The notes under the pieces are model-generated. The model saw nothing but the letters and a program-made list of their open reading frames with translations, searched no databases and was not told where the DNA came from. From NCBI GenBank assembly GCA_023957235.1, contig JAMLHI010000001.1, forward strand, positions 124,001 through 188,000: a DNA stretch of 64,000 nucleotides, given 5' to 3'. The stretch is from Chitinophagales bacterium (GTDB lineage: Bacteria > Bacteroidota > Bacteroidia > Chitinophagales > JADIYW01). This document shows positions 35,983 to 46,314 of the stretch, piece by piece. The first letter of the stretch is position 1. The number at the start of each line of letters is the position of its first letter. The position numbers were made by a program, and so were the translations under genes.

Positions 35983-36786
35983 TTAATCTACTTTCGTTAA
36001 AACAGTTTTAACATCACCGAAAGAACCCATTCCTGGCACTTTTACTTCTAGCGTAAACTGTACTTCTGGATTACAAGCATTGAATGTTCCTTTGCCGGCT
36101 TGAATAATAGCAGGATACCCAGGACGATAATCGAAAATAGTTTGAGCAGTAATAATAGATTGGAAATTAGCTTTATTGCTAGCATCAAAAGATACTTTCA
36201 AATCAAATCCATCAACAAATAAGCCCAAGAAAATAATACCGTTTTCATTATCAGGATCTGCTATTGCTTCTACCTCATATTCGACGATATTACCACTTTC
36301 ATCTTCATTTAATTCAGACCAAACATTATACACACCGACAAACTCATCTCTAACAAAAGGGCAAAATTGTCGGATCGTTAAATCTAATTCATTTGAAAAA
36401 GTAGCTGTTTGATCTCCTTCAACTAATTTCAGTTTTAAATTAACTGCTTCTCCAAGTGTAGTAAATAACCCAACTACATCAAATTTACCTATCACTTGAC
36501 CAGCAGGAATAGTCACTTCGTGTACACCTAAAGCATAATCTTCACCATCTACCGCGGTTGAAGTAGCATCTACTTCAAAACGTAGCGTCACATCTTTATC
36601 AGTTGCTTTAGTTAAACCGATTTCTACAGTATAAGTTGAGTCTTCTGGATCTACATAAAACACATCACTAGATTTCAAAAAGTGACCGAGCGTAGGTCCA
36701 TCATAAGTCAAACTCTCTTTTTTACAACTTACAACTGTCAATGTAGCAAATAACAGTAGAAGTGTAGCATTAAATATTTTTTTCAT
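35983..36786 (-). CDS. SusCD-linked lipoprotein with Calx-beta-like region
   Basis: The product has 267 residues. The lipobox is in LFATLTVVSCKK (Cys near 21). Residues 45-145 contain a pattern like Calx-beta/DUF4843-type beta-sandwich domains of Bacteroidota (TYTVEIGLTKATDKDVTLRFEVDATSTAVDGEDYAL ... TIPAGQVIGKFDVVG). The C-terminal part is not recognised. It is the third gene after SusC and SusD, so it is probably a surface glycan- or peptide-binding accessory protein. Its ligand is unknown. Confidence 0.72.
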   Translation of the reverse strand: MKKIFNATLLLLFATLTVVSCKKESLTYDGPTLGHFLKSSDVFYVDPEDSTYTVEIGLTKATDKDVTLRFEVDATSTAVDGEDYALGVHEVTIPAGQVIGKFDVVGLFTTLGEAVNLKLKLVEGDQTATFSNELDLTIRQFCPFVRDEFVGVYNVWSELNEDESGNIVEYEVEAIADPDNENGIIFLGLFVDGFDLKVSFDASNKANFQSIITAQTIFDYRPGYPAIIQAGKGTFNACNPEVQFTLEVKVPGMGSFGDVKTVLTKVD

Positions 36787-36804
36787 AATATCCTTATTTA
36801 CTAA

Positions 36805-38271
36805 TTAGTAATTTGGTGATTGTGCAAAATTAGGATTCACTTGTCTTTCAGCAGTAGGAACTGGCAAAGTAAATTTGAAATCCTTACCAGCAATATTTTG
36901 GGTTGAAGCAGGAGCAGGAGTACCTGTCCCATCTGCATTATCACCTTCAGTTGCAGAACGGACAATACCCAAGTCTAATCTCTTCAAATCATAGAATCTA
37001 AATCCTTCAAATGCAAGCTCCAATCTTCTTTGTTTCATCACTGCAGATAGCAAAGCATTACCAGATTCATTACCAGCAACATAGTCTGAATATCTTCTAG
37101 ATCTAACTTCGTTTAATGCCTCCAATGCCGTTGCCTCATCACCAGTCCTAGCAGCAGCTTCAGCCAAAGTCAAATATATTTCAGCACCTCTCACTACTTT
37201 CACATCCACAACTCCTAAATTTGAAGCTGGACGGCTAATATATTTCACAACATGATTATAAAGTACACCAGAGAATGGTGAGGTAGCGAAATATGCACTA
37301 TATCTCACATCAGTAGTATCATACAATGAATACAACTCAAAAGTAGGCACATACTCTGAACGTGTACCTGTAGCAGGAGCAGTCTGATTGTATTCAGCTC
37401 CAACATTGATTCTATCTTGATCTCTCACTAATAATTTGAATAAAACTCCTGCATTATCAACGCTATTGTCCTTCCAAATTTTTGGGAATTCAGTAATAGA
37501 ACCGATGGCTTGATCAGCAGTACCTGCAAGACCCTTAGCTTCTATAGCTTCAGCTTTCGCAGCAGGATAATCCCCTTTATAAAGATATACTCTCGCCAAT
37601 AATGCACTTGTAGCAGCTTTATTGATAAATCCACTAGCAATCATAGAACGATCATTGGATAATAAATCTTTCGCAGCTTTCAATTCATTAATAATAAAAT
37701 CAAAAGTCTGATTCAAAGTATTTCTTGATGGTTTAGCAGAAGCGTCAACCGTCTCTTTAATTGGAATACCTGAATTAGCTGCATCTGGATCAACATTGCC
37801 AAAAGAAGGAGCAAAAGTGGTTGCTAAGTCAAAATGAGCCAAGGCTCTCACGGCTTTAGCTTGTCCCAATATATTGTTTTTAAAATCGTCGTCCTTTAGA
37901 TTATTAATATTGTCAATAATTCTATTAGCTCTATCAATCGTACTATAAGCATAGAACATCCCAGACCCCCAAGTAGAGTTAGCATCTAATTTAAACTCAT
38001 AAAAGTTTTGTAGCGATTTTCTACCATTTTGGTTGAGAATAAGGTTGTCTGATAATACATCAGCTAAAACCATTTTTCTAGGATAGTAATCACCGTCCTC
38101 TTCTCCCAACATTCTTTGATATACACCCCTAATTGCAGATGTAAAATCGGCAGGTGTGTTAAACGCATTTTCTTCTTCCAACTGATCAAAAGGAGTCAGT
38201 TCCAATTCGTCCTTGCAAGAAAACAGAAGAGTAGAGAAAGCGATTATAAATAATAATGATAATTTTTTCAT
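36805..38271 (-). CDS. susD: SusD/RagB-family nutrient-binding lipoprotein
   Basis: The product has 488 residues with a lipobox near residue 19 (FSTLLFSCKD). SusD-type start: LELTPFDQLEEENAFNTPADFTSAIRGVYQ. Helical TPR-like repeats follow, and the C-terminal part has EVRSRRYSDY, KQRRLELAFEGFRFYDLKRLDLG and the end FTLPVPTAERQVNPNFAQSPNY, the family hallmark. It binds the substrate above the SusC pore. The gene is 18 bp downstream of susC. Confidence 0.95.
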   Translation of the reverse strand: MKKLSLLFIIAFSTLLFSCKDELELTPFDQLEEENAFNTPADFTSAIRGVYQRMLGEEDGDYYPRKMVLADVLSDNLILNQNGRKSLQNFYEFKLDANSTWGSGMFYAYSTIDRANRIIDNINNLKDDDFKNNILGQAKAVRALAHFDLATTFAPSFGNVDPDAANSGIPIKETVDASAKPSRNTLNQTFDFIINELKAAKDLLSNDRSMIASGFINKAATSALLARVYLYKGDYPAAKAEAIEAKGLAGTADQAIGSITEFPKIWKDNSVDNAGVLFKLLVRDQDRINVGAEYNQTAPATGTRSEYVPTFELYSLYDTTDVRYSAYFATSPFSGVLYNHVVKYISRPASNLGVVDVKVVRGAEIYLTLAEAAARTGDEATALEALNEVRSRRYSDYVAGNESGNALLSAVMKQRRLELAFEGFRFYDLKRLDLGIVRSATEGDNADGTGTPAPASTQNIAGKDFKFTLPVPTAERQVNPNFAQSPNY

Positions 38272-38289
38272 TGTTGATTGTTTTTAAGA

Positions 38290-41200
38290 TTAGAAACCAA
38301 TATTTACACCAAATGAAAATGCTCTAAATTGAGGATAGCTATACAAAGAAGCTTCACCTGGGATACCTAAGCTACCAGTAGAAGACTCTTCAGAACCCAT
38401 ACCTACTTCCGGATCACCTTCATATTTAGTCACTGTAAATAAATTTGTTCCTTGGAAATATACTGACAAGTTAGCGATTTTTGCTTTACTTAAAATAGAT
38501 GAAGGTAGATTATAACCTACTCTTAATGAACGAAGACGTAAATAATCTCCTTTTTGCAACCATTTATCAGTAGTTCTTGATACAAAACCAGCAGCAACCG
38601 GATTAGGATATTCAGTGACATCTCCTGGTTTTTTCCAATAATTCAAAGCTTCTACTCTTTGTGGACCAGTAATATTTTCACCATCACTCAATAAATCTCT
38701 AGCAATAAGATTCATGGTGTAGTTACCACCACTATAATAGAAATCAGCATCTACGAATACTCCATAGAAATCAGCATTTAATCCAAATCCACCATACCAT
38801 TTAGGCAATACAGATTTACCTTCCAAGATGACATTATCTCCATCACTATAGACATCAGTTACATTACCATCTTTGTCGTAGTATAATGGCTTACCATTAG
38901 AAGCATCCACTCCAGCCCATCTTGTCAAATAGAAAGTATATGCTTCTAATCCTTCTTTCAAGACTGTAAGACCTAAACCTCTACCTGAGGTAGGTAAAAA
39001 TTCTTCTTCAGTAGGGATTGAAACTACTTTATTTTTGTTATATGAGAAATTACCATACAATGATAAATTTCCATTTTTCTTACGTACTGCATCCACTCTC
39101 AATTCAGTTTCCACACCTCTATTGTTCATTTTACCAATATTCTGTGTCTGAGAAGAGAAACCAGAAGTATATGACAATGCTACTGGGAACAATAAGTCAT
39201 TAGTATTTTTATCATAGTACTCAACTGATCCAGATAATCTATTATTAAAGAAACCAAAGTCCAAACCAATATTCCAGTTAAAGTTAGATTCCCATTTTAA
39301 TTTAGGGTTTGCTGGAGTAGCAGGGAAACTAGAAGTCAAGTCACCATAACTACCTAGGTTATAAGTAGAAAGATATAAGAAATCTCCAATTCTATCATTA
39401 CCTGAGGTACCCAAAGAAGCTCTCAATTTCAATTGGTTAATATTTTTCACATTAGCCAAGAACGATTCTTTGGCAATATTCCAACCAACTGAAGCTCCGT
39501 AAAAAGTACCGTATCTATTTTCTGGACCAAATGCGGTAGAACCATCTCGTCTGACTGAGATGGAAGCCAAATACTTATTCAAATAGTTATACTGTGCCTC
39601 TCCAAATAAAGAGAATAAGGCATACTTGATTTTTGTTCCTCCTACTCTCTGAGGTAAAGCTGAAATACCCAATTGCATTAAGTTTTTATTGGTAAATCCA
39701 ATCCCGGTTGCAGTAGTGCTTTCATAATCTGTCTTTAACAATTCTGTACCTGCCAATAAACTCAAATTATGTTTATCTTTAAGCGTAGTATTATAGGATG
39801 CCACATTTGACCATTTGAATAAGATATTTTGATATGATGCTTGAGTTAAAGAGCCAGGAGCAGCAGGATTACCTACATATCCATCTAAAATTGAGCCTGG
39901 ATACAAATAATTATTCCTTCTTTCACTACGGTGTTTGATACCTACATCAGTTTTCAAAGCTAGCCCTTTTACAATATCTACCTGAGCATAAACATTGCCA
40001 ATTAAGTTCAAATATTTACGAATGTTTGGAGCAGTTTTGATTCCCTCAAGTGCGTTAAATCCTTGTGTAGTATAATTCCACTCTGGATTTCCATTATCAT
40101 CATAAATAACATTACCGTCAGCATCTTGAGCATATACTGGTTCGTAAGGATTGTAAAAATACATTGCCGCAAAAGGATTTTGAGCATTGTACCTATCTCT
40201 CAATACATTATCTTCAGCTTGAGCAACAGTAAAAGAGTTGCCTACTTTCAACCATTTATTAGCTCTATAATCTGAATTAAAACGAACATTGATTCTATCA
40301 AACTTAGACTCATAAGTCAAACCATCTTCTTTATAAGAGCCAAATGACAAGTAATAGTTAAAATCTTCAGAGCTACCACTCACCGACACATCATGAGTCT
40401 CTACAGCAGCTTTTCTCAATAAGACTTTAAACCAATCTGTCCTATTTTTTGAGATAAAATCAGCGATTTCATCATCTTGTAAGGCTAAAATTTCAGCGTT
40501 TCCTTTATTTAATCCACGCTCATATCCAATCTTTTCCTCAGCAGACATTAAATCAAAATTATCTTTAGTTTTGGTTTTCACACTTCGGTTATAGCTATAC
40601 TGGATATTGAATTTTTTCATAGTAGAGCCTGTTCCTCTTTTAGTCGTTACCAAAATAACACCATTAGAAGCACGAGAACCATAAATAGCAGCAGCTGCTG
40701 CATCCTTCAATACAACCATATCCGCAATATCTGCAGGATTGATCATGGCATAATCTCTAGTAGAAATCTCCACACCATCCACTAATATCAATGGTTCTGA
40801 AGATGCATTTAAAGAGCCTGTACCTCTGATACGGATATATGCATTACCACCTGGACGACCGTTGAGTGCAGTAATCTGCACACCAGACGCTTTACCTTGC
40901 AATAAGTTATCAATACCACCAATAGGAATATTTTGCAATTTTTCTCCTTTGACTTCTGAAACAGCAGCTGTCAAATCAGATTTTTTTACAGCAGAATAAC
41001 CCATTACAACTACTTCTTCTAGTTGAACTCCAGATTTTAATTTGACATTAATAGAATTGCTAGTAATCGCAACTTCCTGAGTTCCAAAACCTACATAAGA
41101 AAACACTAATATTTTCGCATCTGCAGGAACATCTAGACGATAATCACCATCAATTCCAGTTGATGTGCCGATGGTCGTTCCTTTAACGACGACACTAACG

Positions 41201-41322
41201 CCTATTAAAGGCTGCTCATCTTCGGCATCAGTCACCACACCAGAAACAGTGCGGTTTTGAGCAAGTACTTGTGTTGTGCTAAAAAGCACTGCAAGTAGCC
41301 ACAGTAAAACGTTTTTTTTCAT
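38290..41322 (-). CDS. susC: SusC/RagA-family TonB-linked outer-membrane transporter
   Basis: The product has 1010 residues. In order: a signal peptide, a carboxypeptidase D-like regulatory domain (GVVTDAEDEQPLIGVSVVVKGTTIGTSTG), a TonB-box-like EEVVVMGY, a plug domain with LLQGKASGVQITALNGRPGG and YGSRASNGVILVTTKRG, and a long beta-barrel ending FSFGVNIGF. With SusD it imports oligomers, such as sugars or peptides, in a TonB-dependent way. No glycoside hydrolase gene lies nearby. An M43 peptidase follows, so a peptide substrate is possible (inference). Confidence 0.95.
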   Translation of the reverse strand: MKKNVLLWLLAVLFSTTQVLAQNRTVSGVVTDAEDEQPLIGVSVVVKGTTIGTSTGIDGDYRLDVPADAKILVFSYVGFGTQEVAITSNSINVKLKSGVQLEEVVVMGYSAVKKSDLTAAVSEVKGEKLQNIPIGGIDNLLQGKASGVQITALNGRPGGNAYIRIRGTGSLNASSEPLILVDGVEISTRDYAMINPADIADMVVLKDAAAAAIYGSRASNGVILVTTKRGTGSTMKKFNIQYSYNRSVKTKTKDNFDLMSAEEKIGYERGLNKGNAEILALQDDEIADFISKNRTDWFKVLLRKAAVETHDVSVSGSSEDFNYYLSFGSYKEDGLTYESKFDRINVRFNSDYRANKWLKVGNSFTVAQAEDNVLRDRYNAQNPFAAMYFYNPYEPVYAQDADGNVIYDDNGNPEWNYTTQGFNALEGIKTAPNIRKYLNLIGNVYAQVDIVKGLALKTDVGIKHRSERRNNYLYPGSILDGYVGNPAAPGSLTQASYQNILFKWSNVASYNTTLKDKHNLSLLAGTELLKTDYESTTATGIGFTNKNLMQLGISALPQRVGGTKIKYALFSLFGEAQYNYLNKYLASISVRRDGSTAFGPENRYGTFYGASVGWNIAKESFLANVKNINQLKLRASLGTSGNDRIGDFLYLSTYNLGSYGDLTSSFPATPANPKLKWESNFNWNIGLDFGFFNNRLSGSVEYYDKNTNDLLFPVALSYTSGFSSQTQNIGKMNNRGVETELRVDAVRKKNGNLSLYGNFSYNKNKVVSIPTEEEFLPTSGRGLGLTVLKEGLEAYTFYLTRWAGVDASNGKPLYYDKDGNVTDVYSDGDNVILEGKSVLPKWYGGFGLNADFYGVFVDADFYYSGGNYTMNLIARDLLSDGENITGPQRVEALNYWKKPGDVTEYPNPVAAGFVSRTTDKWLQKGDYLRLRSLRVGYNLPSSILSKAKIANLSVYFQGTNLFTVTKYEGDPEVGMGSEESSTGSLGIPGEASLYSYPQFRAFSFGVNIGF

Positions 41323-41375
41323 AAAGACTGACTTGTTTGTTAATAAATCCTAATAAACCTAATTTATGTTAAACG

Positions 41376-41405
41376 CAAGTATAAAGATTTTCTCAGACAA
41401 TACAA
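41376..41405 (-). promoter_or_regulatory. Promoter of the SusCD operon
   Basis: On the minus strand TTG (41403-41405) and TATACTTG (41376-41383) are spaced by 19 bp, a good Bacteroidota promoter with one mismatch in the -7 element. The start codon lies 54 bp downstream. Confidence 0.6.
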
Positions 41406-41694
41406 TGTTATAAGAAAAAGATTTTTTAATAATTACTTAAATAATTCAAGGATAATAAGCATTTTCAAGAATTTATAACTTAACAAATAGTATAGGAAAA
41501 CAATAAAATTTATAAAAAAACTAAATGATTTATAATGAAAAGTTAACTTTTGGTATTTAAAATGATAAATTCTATAACGCAAAGCCTCTTAAATCAAATT
41601 TAGGCTGAAATTTAAATTAAATTATTCAACAAATATTTAACAAATTTGAATAAGATGATTACAGTAAAACTTTCTTCCGATTCGATAGCTGATG

Positions 41695-42655
41695 AAGTAT
41701 GAACCTTACAGGCTAGGAAGGAGATTCTTTCAGAATGACAGAAAGGTAACATAATTGTACACAAATGTCATGCTGTAAGCATCTATATGCCATACAGTAT
41801 AGGAAGGAGATTCTTTCAGAATGACAGAAAGGCAACATAATTATACACAAATGTCATGCTGTAAGCATCTATATAGAATACAGTCTAGGAATGAGATTCT
41901 TTCGCTTCGACAAGCTCAGCGACCGCAGAATGACAGTGGCAGAATGTCATGCTGTAAGCATCTATATAGAATACTGTATAGGTATGAGATTCTTTCAGAA
42001 TGACAGCAACCCAATGCAACAGGATATCTCTTTGTCGCATATTATACTATAAACAACTATTTATAGCATCTTTTCTTCATACTTTTCTTTAGTAGAAAAG
42101 TATGCAAAAGAATCGCGCCGTGATATCTCATCTGCCTCACTATTGACTCGAAAGCTATTTCTTCAAAACTCACCTACGGTTCAAACAGTTGAAGAAATCA
42201 CGCTTCCTTCGTCAAGTGTGGCGACGATTCGATATCTTATGGCGCAGGCGCAAGCAATGTAACAGGGCAATGTTCAATCATGCTTTCTTCGTCAAATGTA
42301 GCAATGGTAGGATGTCATGCTGTAAGCATCTATATAGAATACAGTCTAGGAATGAGATTCTTTCAGAATGGCAAACTCAGCGACCGCAGAATGACAGCAG
42401 TAGAATGTCATGCTGTAAGCATCTATATAGAATACAGTCTAGGAATGAGACCCTTGCAGGGTGACAACTTCACAATAATGTCATGCTGTAAGCATCTTTT
42501 ATATAATACAGTATTGGTATGAGATTCTTGCAGAATGACATAGAGGCAACATAACTGTACAAGGATGTCATGCTGTAAGCATCTATATAGAATACTGTAT
42601 AGGTATGAGACCCTTACAGGGTGACAACTTCACAATAATGTCATGCTGTAAGCCA
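41695..42655. repeat. Dispersed intergenic repeat island, family B
   Basis: About eight copies of a roughly 60-bp unit that begins ATGTCATGCTGTAAGCATCT and ends with the motif GAGATTCTTTCAGAATGACA (or GAGACCCTTACAGGGTGACA). The unit starts with GTCAT and ends with ATGAC, so the ends are inverted. A perfect hairpin CATACTTTTCT/AGAAAAGTATG lies at 42078-42104. Parts with CTTCGACAAGCTCAGCGACC are mixed in. I see no gene between 41323 and 42748. The stretch 41410-41690 is AT-rich and featureless. Confidence 0.88.
42078..42104. repeat. Perfect 11-bp hairpin in the family-B island
   Basis: CATACTTTTCT (42078-42088), loop TTAGT, AGAAAAGTATG (42094-42104). No T run suitable for termination is adjacent. 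It is a structured part of the intergenic repeat. Confidence 0.6.
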
Positions 42656-42748
42656 CTATTTGAAAAAAATAATTGAATGATAAGTACTAAAAAAAGAAGT
42701 GGCTACCTCACCTAGATAGCCACTTTCCTTCATCCAATTTAAAAATCT

Positions 42749-43279
42749 TTATTCTCCTCCAGTACCTTTAAACTGGTCTTCTTTAAATCTAAAAAGAATA
42801 TTAAAAGAAGTCAAAGAACCATAAATTCTAGTGATATATTGTTGTAAATCTACCTTTTCTTCATCGCTTAAATTAGAGGAATTGATTTTTTGCTCCATCA
42901 CTCTAAGTCTATCTCTAACCATCACAATTTTGTGAAAGAATGTTTCAATAGGAATCTCCTTAGCTTGCAAACTGGAATTTTCTGGTTGGAGAATAAGATG
43001 ACCACCTTTCCATTTATCCCCTAAATAAATTGTTTCAGAAGGAGAAGTAATCGGCTCTAAAATATCTCTTAACAAGGATTCGACAGTATCTAAAGAAATG
43101 GCATTATCCTCTTTCTCCACTTCTTTTACAATCACATAATTATCAAAGTGTTTGCCAATTTCTTTCTCTCCGTGGTCAGAAAAATATATCTCATAATATC
43201 TTTCTTCTACACCAATAATGACGCCATTTCCATAAGTAGGATGAATCAAGCGGGTTCCTATATTCAATTCCATCATCAA
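42749..43279 (-). CDS. Conserved hypothetical protein, last gene of the rplM operon
   Basis: The product has 176 residues. The N-terminus reads LNIGTRLIHPTYGNGVIIGVEERYYEIYFSDHGEKEIG, a pattern like the Tudor/SH3-type barrel of CarD-like and DUF3553-like proteins (G-x-x-V-x-H-P-x-x-G-x-G-x-V). The rest is charged and helical with no motif that I recognise. It follows frr by 2 bp, so it is in the operon, and it is likely to act in transcription or translation, but this is only inferred from context. Confidence 0.72.
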   Translation of the reverse strand: MMMELNIGTRLIHPTYGNGVIIGVEERYYEIYFSDHGEKEIGKHFDNYVIVKEVEKEDNAISLDTVESLLRDILEPITSPSETIYLGDKWKGGHLILQPENSSLQAKEIPIETFFHKIVMVRDRLRVMEQKINSSNLSDEEKVDLQQYITRIYGSLTSFNILFRFKEDQFKGTGGE

Positions 43280-43281
43280 AA

Positions 43282-43848
43282 TTAAATAGTCATTATTTCT
43301 TCTTCTTTCAATGCCAACATTTTATCCACTTTGGTGATATAATCATTGGTCAGTTGCTGAATACTGTCTTCTGCACCTTTTGATAAATCTTCTGATAATC
43401 CTTCTTTTAATAATGCTTTAATGGCATCATTTCCTTCTTTACGTGCAGAACGTATCCCCACTTTTGAATTTTCACCAGAGGCTTTCGCTTGTTTGGCAAG
43501 GTCTCTTCTCCTTTCTTCGGTCAAAGGAGGAATCACTAAACGAATATTTTCCCCATCATTCTGAGGTGTAATTCCCAAATTGGCTTGAAAAATTGCTCTT
43601 TCAACATCTCCTATTAACTTTCTTTCAAAAGGTACAATGACTAAAGTTCTTGCATCTTGAAGTTTGACGGAAGCCACTTGCTGAAGAGGAGTGAGCATTC
43701 CATAATATTCTATTTTGATAGCAGAAAGCATGTCTGGACTCGCTTTACCAGCTCTCACTCTTCTTAAATCTTCTTCTAAATGCTTCAATGCTTTTAGCAT
43801 AGACTCTTTAGTCTCATCAATTATAAACTCTACTTCTTCATTCATCAT
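43282..43848 (-). CDS. frr: Ribosome recycling factor
   Basis: Releases 70S ribosomes from mRNA after termination, together with EF-G. The length of 188 residues is standard. Typical segments are LRRVRAGKASPDML near the N-terminus, LVIVPFERKLIGDVERAI and IRLVIPPLTEERRRDLAKQAK, the most conserved part of the family. It lies 15 bp after pyrH and 2 bp before the next gene in the operon. Confidence 0.97.
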   Translation of the reverse strand: MMNEEVEFIIDETKESMLKALKHLEEDLRRVRAGKASPDMLSAIKIEYYGMLTPLQQVASVKLQDARTLVIVPFERKLIGDVERAIFQANLGITPQNDGENIRLVIPPLTEERRRDLAKQAKASGENSKVGIRSARKEGNDAIKALLKEGLSEDLSKGAEDSIQQLTNDYITKVDKMLALKEEEIMTI

Positions 43849-43863
43849 AAAAATATTTGAATA

Positions 43864-44571
43864 CTATCTAACAATAGTTCCTATTTTTTCACCATTCAAA
43901 ATTTTCAATATATTCCCCTTCTCTTTGATAGAAAAGACCACTATTGGCAATTTATTTTCTTTACATAATGTAAAAGAGGTCTGATCCATGACACCCAATT
44001 CTCTATTAATCACTTCTTGATAGGAAATGGTGTCAAATTTGGACGCATCTTTGTTTTTCTTAGGGTCTGCAGTATAAATCCCATCTACACTTGTTCCTTT
44101 CAGCAAAGCGTCTGCTCCAAGTTCGACAGCCCGAAGGGCAGCAGCAGAATCAGTAGTAAAAAAGGGATTGCCAGTACCTGCTGCCAAAATTATCACTCGA
44201 CCTTTTTCAAGATGTCTAACCGCTTTTCTTTTGATATATGGCTCACATACTTGTTGAATAGAAACTGCTGACATTAATCTCGTTTCAATACCTCTTTTCT
44301 CCAAAACACTTTGAAGAGCCATACCATTAATCACGGTTGCGAGCATTCCCATGTAGTCGCCTTGAACTCTATCTATCCCTAAGTTTCCTGCCTGTAATCC
44401 TCTAAAAATATTTCCTCCTCCAATAACAACAGCAAGTTCATATCCTTGATTAACAACACTTTGAATTTCATCTCCAAAATGATCTATCATTTCTGCCTGG
44501 ATACCGAAATGTTCATCGCCCATCAAGGCTTCTCCACTCAATTTGAGCAAAATACGTTTAAATTGTCCCAT
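43864..44571 (-). CDS. pyrH: UMP kinase
   Basis: Phosphorylates UMP to UDP, a step in pyrimidine nucleotide synthesis. It belongs to the amino acid kinase fold: KRILLKLSGEALMGD at the start, AVVIGGGNIFRG (the UMP/phosphate loop), VRHLEKGRVIILAAGTGNPFFTTDSAAALRA and DGIYTADPKKN. The length of 235 residues is standard. It is placed between tsf and frr, the usual bacterial order. Confidence 0.97.
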   Translation of the reverse strand: MGQFKRILLKLSGEALMGDEHFGIQAEMIDHFGDEIQSVVNQGYELAVVIGGGNIFRGLQAGNLGIDRVQGDYMGMLATVINGMALQSVLEKRGIETRLMSAVSIQQVCEPYIKRKAVRHLEKGRVIILAAGTGNPFFTTDSAAALRAVELGADALLKGTSVDGIYTADPKKNKDASKFDTISYQEVINRELGVMDQTSFTLCKENKLPIVVFSIKEKGNILKILNGEKIGTIVR

Positions 44572-44635
44572 TAGGAATTGAAATTATAAAAAAAAGGAGA
44601 GAATTTCTTCTCTCCTCTACAAAATATAAATTATA

Positions 44636-45466
44636 TTATGATAAAGATACTCTCTTAAAGCTAAGAACTTTGAGTTCTTTGTCCACAGATTTCACATACT
44701 GATCGACAGTTTTACCACTATCTTTCACAAAAGGCTGACTCAACAAAGTAGATTCTTTCAACATTGAATTTACTGCACCATCAGCGATTTTATCCAAAAG
44801 ATTCTCAGGTTTACCCGCAGCAACAGCTTTTTCTCTAGCAATTGCACGTTCACGATCTTTTGTTTCTTCACTTACACCAGAAGCATCTAAAGCGATAGGG
44901 TTCATAGCAGCAATTTGCATTGCCACATCTTTACCCGCTACCGTATTTGCTTCATTTAAACTTTGGTTCAATTCAACGATAACACCCATTCTATATCCCA
45001 TGTGAATATAAGGTATCAATCCTTTACCAGAAAGTGTTTCATATTTTTTCACTTCAATCTTTTCTCCGATTTTTGCGACTGTATCCAAAAGGGAGTTAGC
45101 CACTGTAGTTCCTCTAAATGGAGTAGCATTCAAAGCTTCTATATCAGCAGCTTGAGTTTCTAAAGCCAATTGAGCAATTTCTTTAGCCAATGCGATGAAG
45201 TCTTCATTTTTAGCAACAAAATCAGTTTCAGCAGATAAATTCAATAAGATACCAAAAGTACTATCTTCATTTGTCAAGGCTATAACAACTCCTTCATTGG
45301 CTTCACGTTCCGCTCTGTTAGCTGCAATCTTGGCTCCTTTTTTACGAAGGAAATCGATTGCTGCTTCAAAATCACCATTTGTTTCAACAAGTGCTTTTTT
45401 ACAATCCATAAGTCCTGCGCCTGTTTCCTGACGTAGCTTATTTACTTCTGCAGCAGATATTGACAT
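44636..45466 (-). CDS. tsf: Elongation factor Ts
   Basis: Guanine nucleotide exchange factor for EF-Tu. The N-terminal UBA-like domain has LRQETGAGLMDCKKALVETNGDFEAAIDFLRKKG, and the TDFVAKN motif is present (ETDFVAKNEDF, about 79-89). The length of 276 residues is typical. It is adjacent to rpsB (26-bp gap), as in most bacteria. Confidence 0.97.
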   Translation of the reverse strand: MSISAAEVNKLRQETGAGLMDCKKALVETNGDFEAAIDFLRKKGAKIAANRAEREANEGVVIALTNEDSTFGILLNLSAETDFVAKNEDFIALAKEIAQLALETQAADIEALNATPFRGTTVANSLLDTVAKIGEKIEVKKYETLSGKGLIPYIHMGYRMGVIVELNQSLNEANTVAGKDVAMQIAAMNPIALDASGVSEETKDRERAIAREKAVAAGKPENLLDKIADGAVNSMLKESTLLSQPFVKDSGKTVDQYVKSVDKELKVLSFKRVSLS

Positions 45467-45492
45467 ATATTATTATTTTTTTAGATTATTGA

Positions 45493-46284
45493 TTATTCGC
45501 CGTCATTAGATTCTTCAACTTCTTCAGCATCTTCATTAGAATCCGCTTCAATTTCTTCTTCTACTACGACTTCTTCTTCTTCAGAATCTTTATCGCGTTT
45601 TCTATCAGCCAATCCTTCTTTTATCGCTTCAATTACATATTCAGTAATAATCTGGATAGATTTAGAAGCGTCATCATTTGCTGGGATAGCAAAATCTACA
45701 AGTGTAGGATCTGAATTGGTATCTACTATACCGAAAGTTTTGATACCCAAATTCTTAGCTTCAGCCAAAGCGATGTGTTCATGAGAAATATCCACCATAA
45801 AGATAGCAGCAGGGATACGCAATAAATGCTCGATACCACCTAATACTTTGTCCAACTTCGCTTGTTGACGAGCCAACATCAGACGTTCTTTCTTAGTAAT
45901 ATTATTCAATGCTCCATCTGCCAACATTTTTTCAATGTTTTGCTTCTTCTTGATAGATTTTTTGATAGTAGCAAAGTTGGTCAACATACCACCCAACCAA
46001 CGTTCGGTCACGTAAGGCATATTAACACTAGCAGCTAATTCAGCTACTATATCTTTCGCTTGTTTTTTAGTAGCGACGAAAAGGATTTTTCTTCCTGATT
46101 TTGCCATTTGGCGTAAAGCAGCAGCAGACTCTTCAAGTTTAGACTGTGTTTTATTCAAATCAATGATATGAATACCTTTACGTTCCATGAATATATATGG
46201 CAACATCTTTGGATTCCATTTTTTCTTGAGGTGACCAAAGTGTACACCTGCATCCAATAATTGTTGCTGAGATATTTTTTCCAT
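45493..46284 (-). CDS. rpsB: Ribosomal protein uS2
   Basis: Small-subunit protein S2. The start ISQQQLLDAGVHFGH, the middle VTERWLGGMLTNF and VDTNSDPTLVDFAIPANDDA are all family hallmarks. The C-terminal tail (about 230-263) is very acidic (EEEEVVVEEEIEAD...), as is often seen in Bacteroidota. It lies 30 bp after rpsI. Confidence 0.97.
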   Translation of the reverse strand: MEKISQQQLLDAGVHFGHLKKKWNPKMLPYIFMERKGIHIIDLNKTQSKLEESAAALRQMAKSGRKILFVATKKQAKDIVAELAASVNMPYVTERWLGGMLTNFATIKKSIKKKQNIEKMLADGALNNITKKERLMLARQQAKLDKVLGGIEHLLRIPAAIFMVDISHEHIALAEAKNLGIKTFGIVDTNSDPTLVDFAIPANDDASKSIQIITEYVIEAIKEGLADRKRDKDSEEEEVVVEEEIEADSNEDAEEVEESNDGE

Positions 46285-46314
46285 ATTGCAGTTACAAATA
46301 GTTCTGTGAATAAA

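Noticed and set aside
42078-42104. Hairpin as a terminator of a plus-strand or minus-strand gene
   Set aside because: No T run follows in either direction and no gene ends nearby. It belongs to the dispersed repeat.
42189-42522. Frames of 91 and 80 residues in the 42 kb island
   Set aside because: Repeat-derived peptides (MSCCKHLYRIQSRNE), no family.
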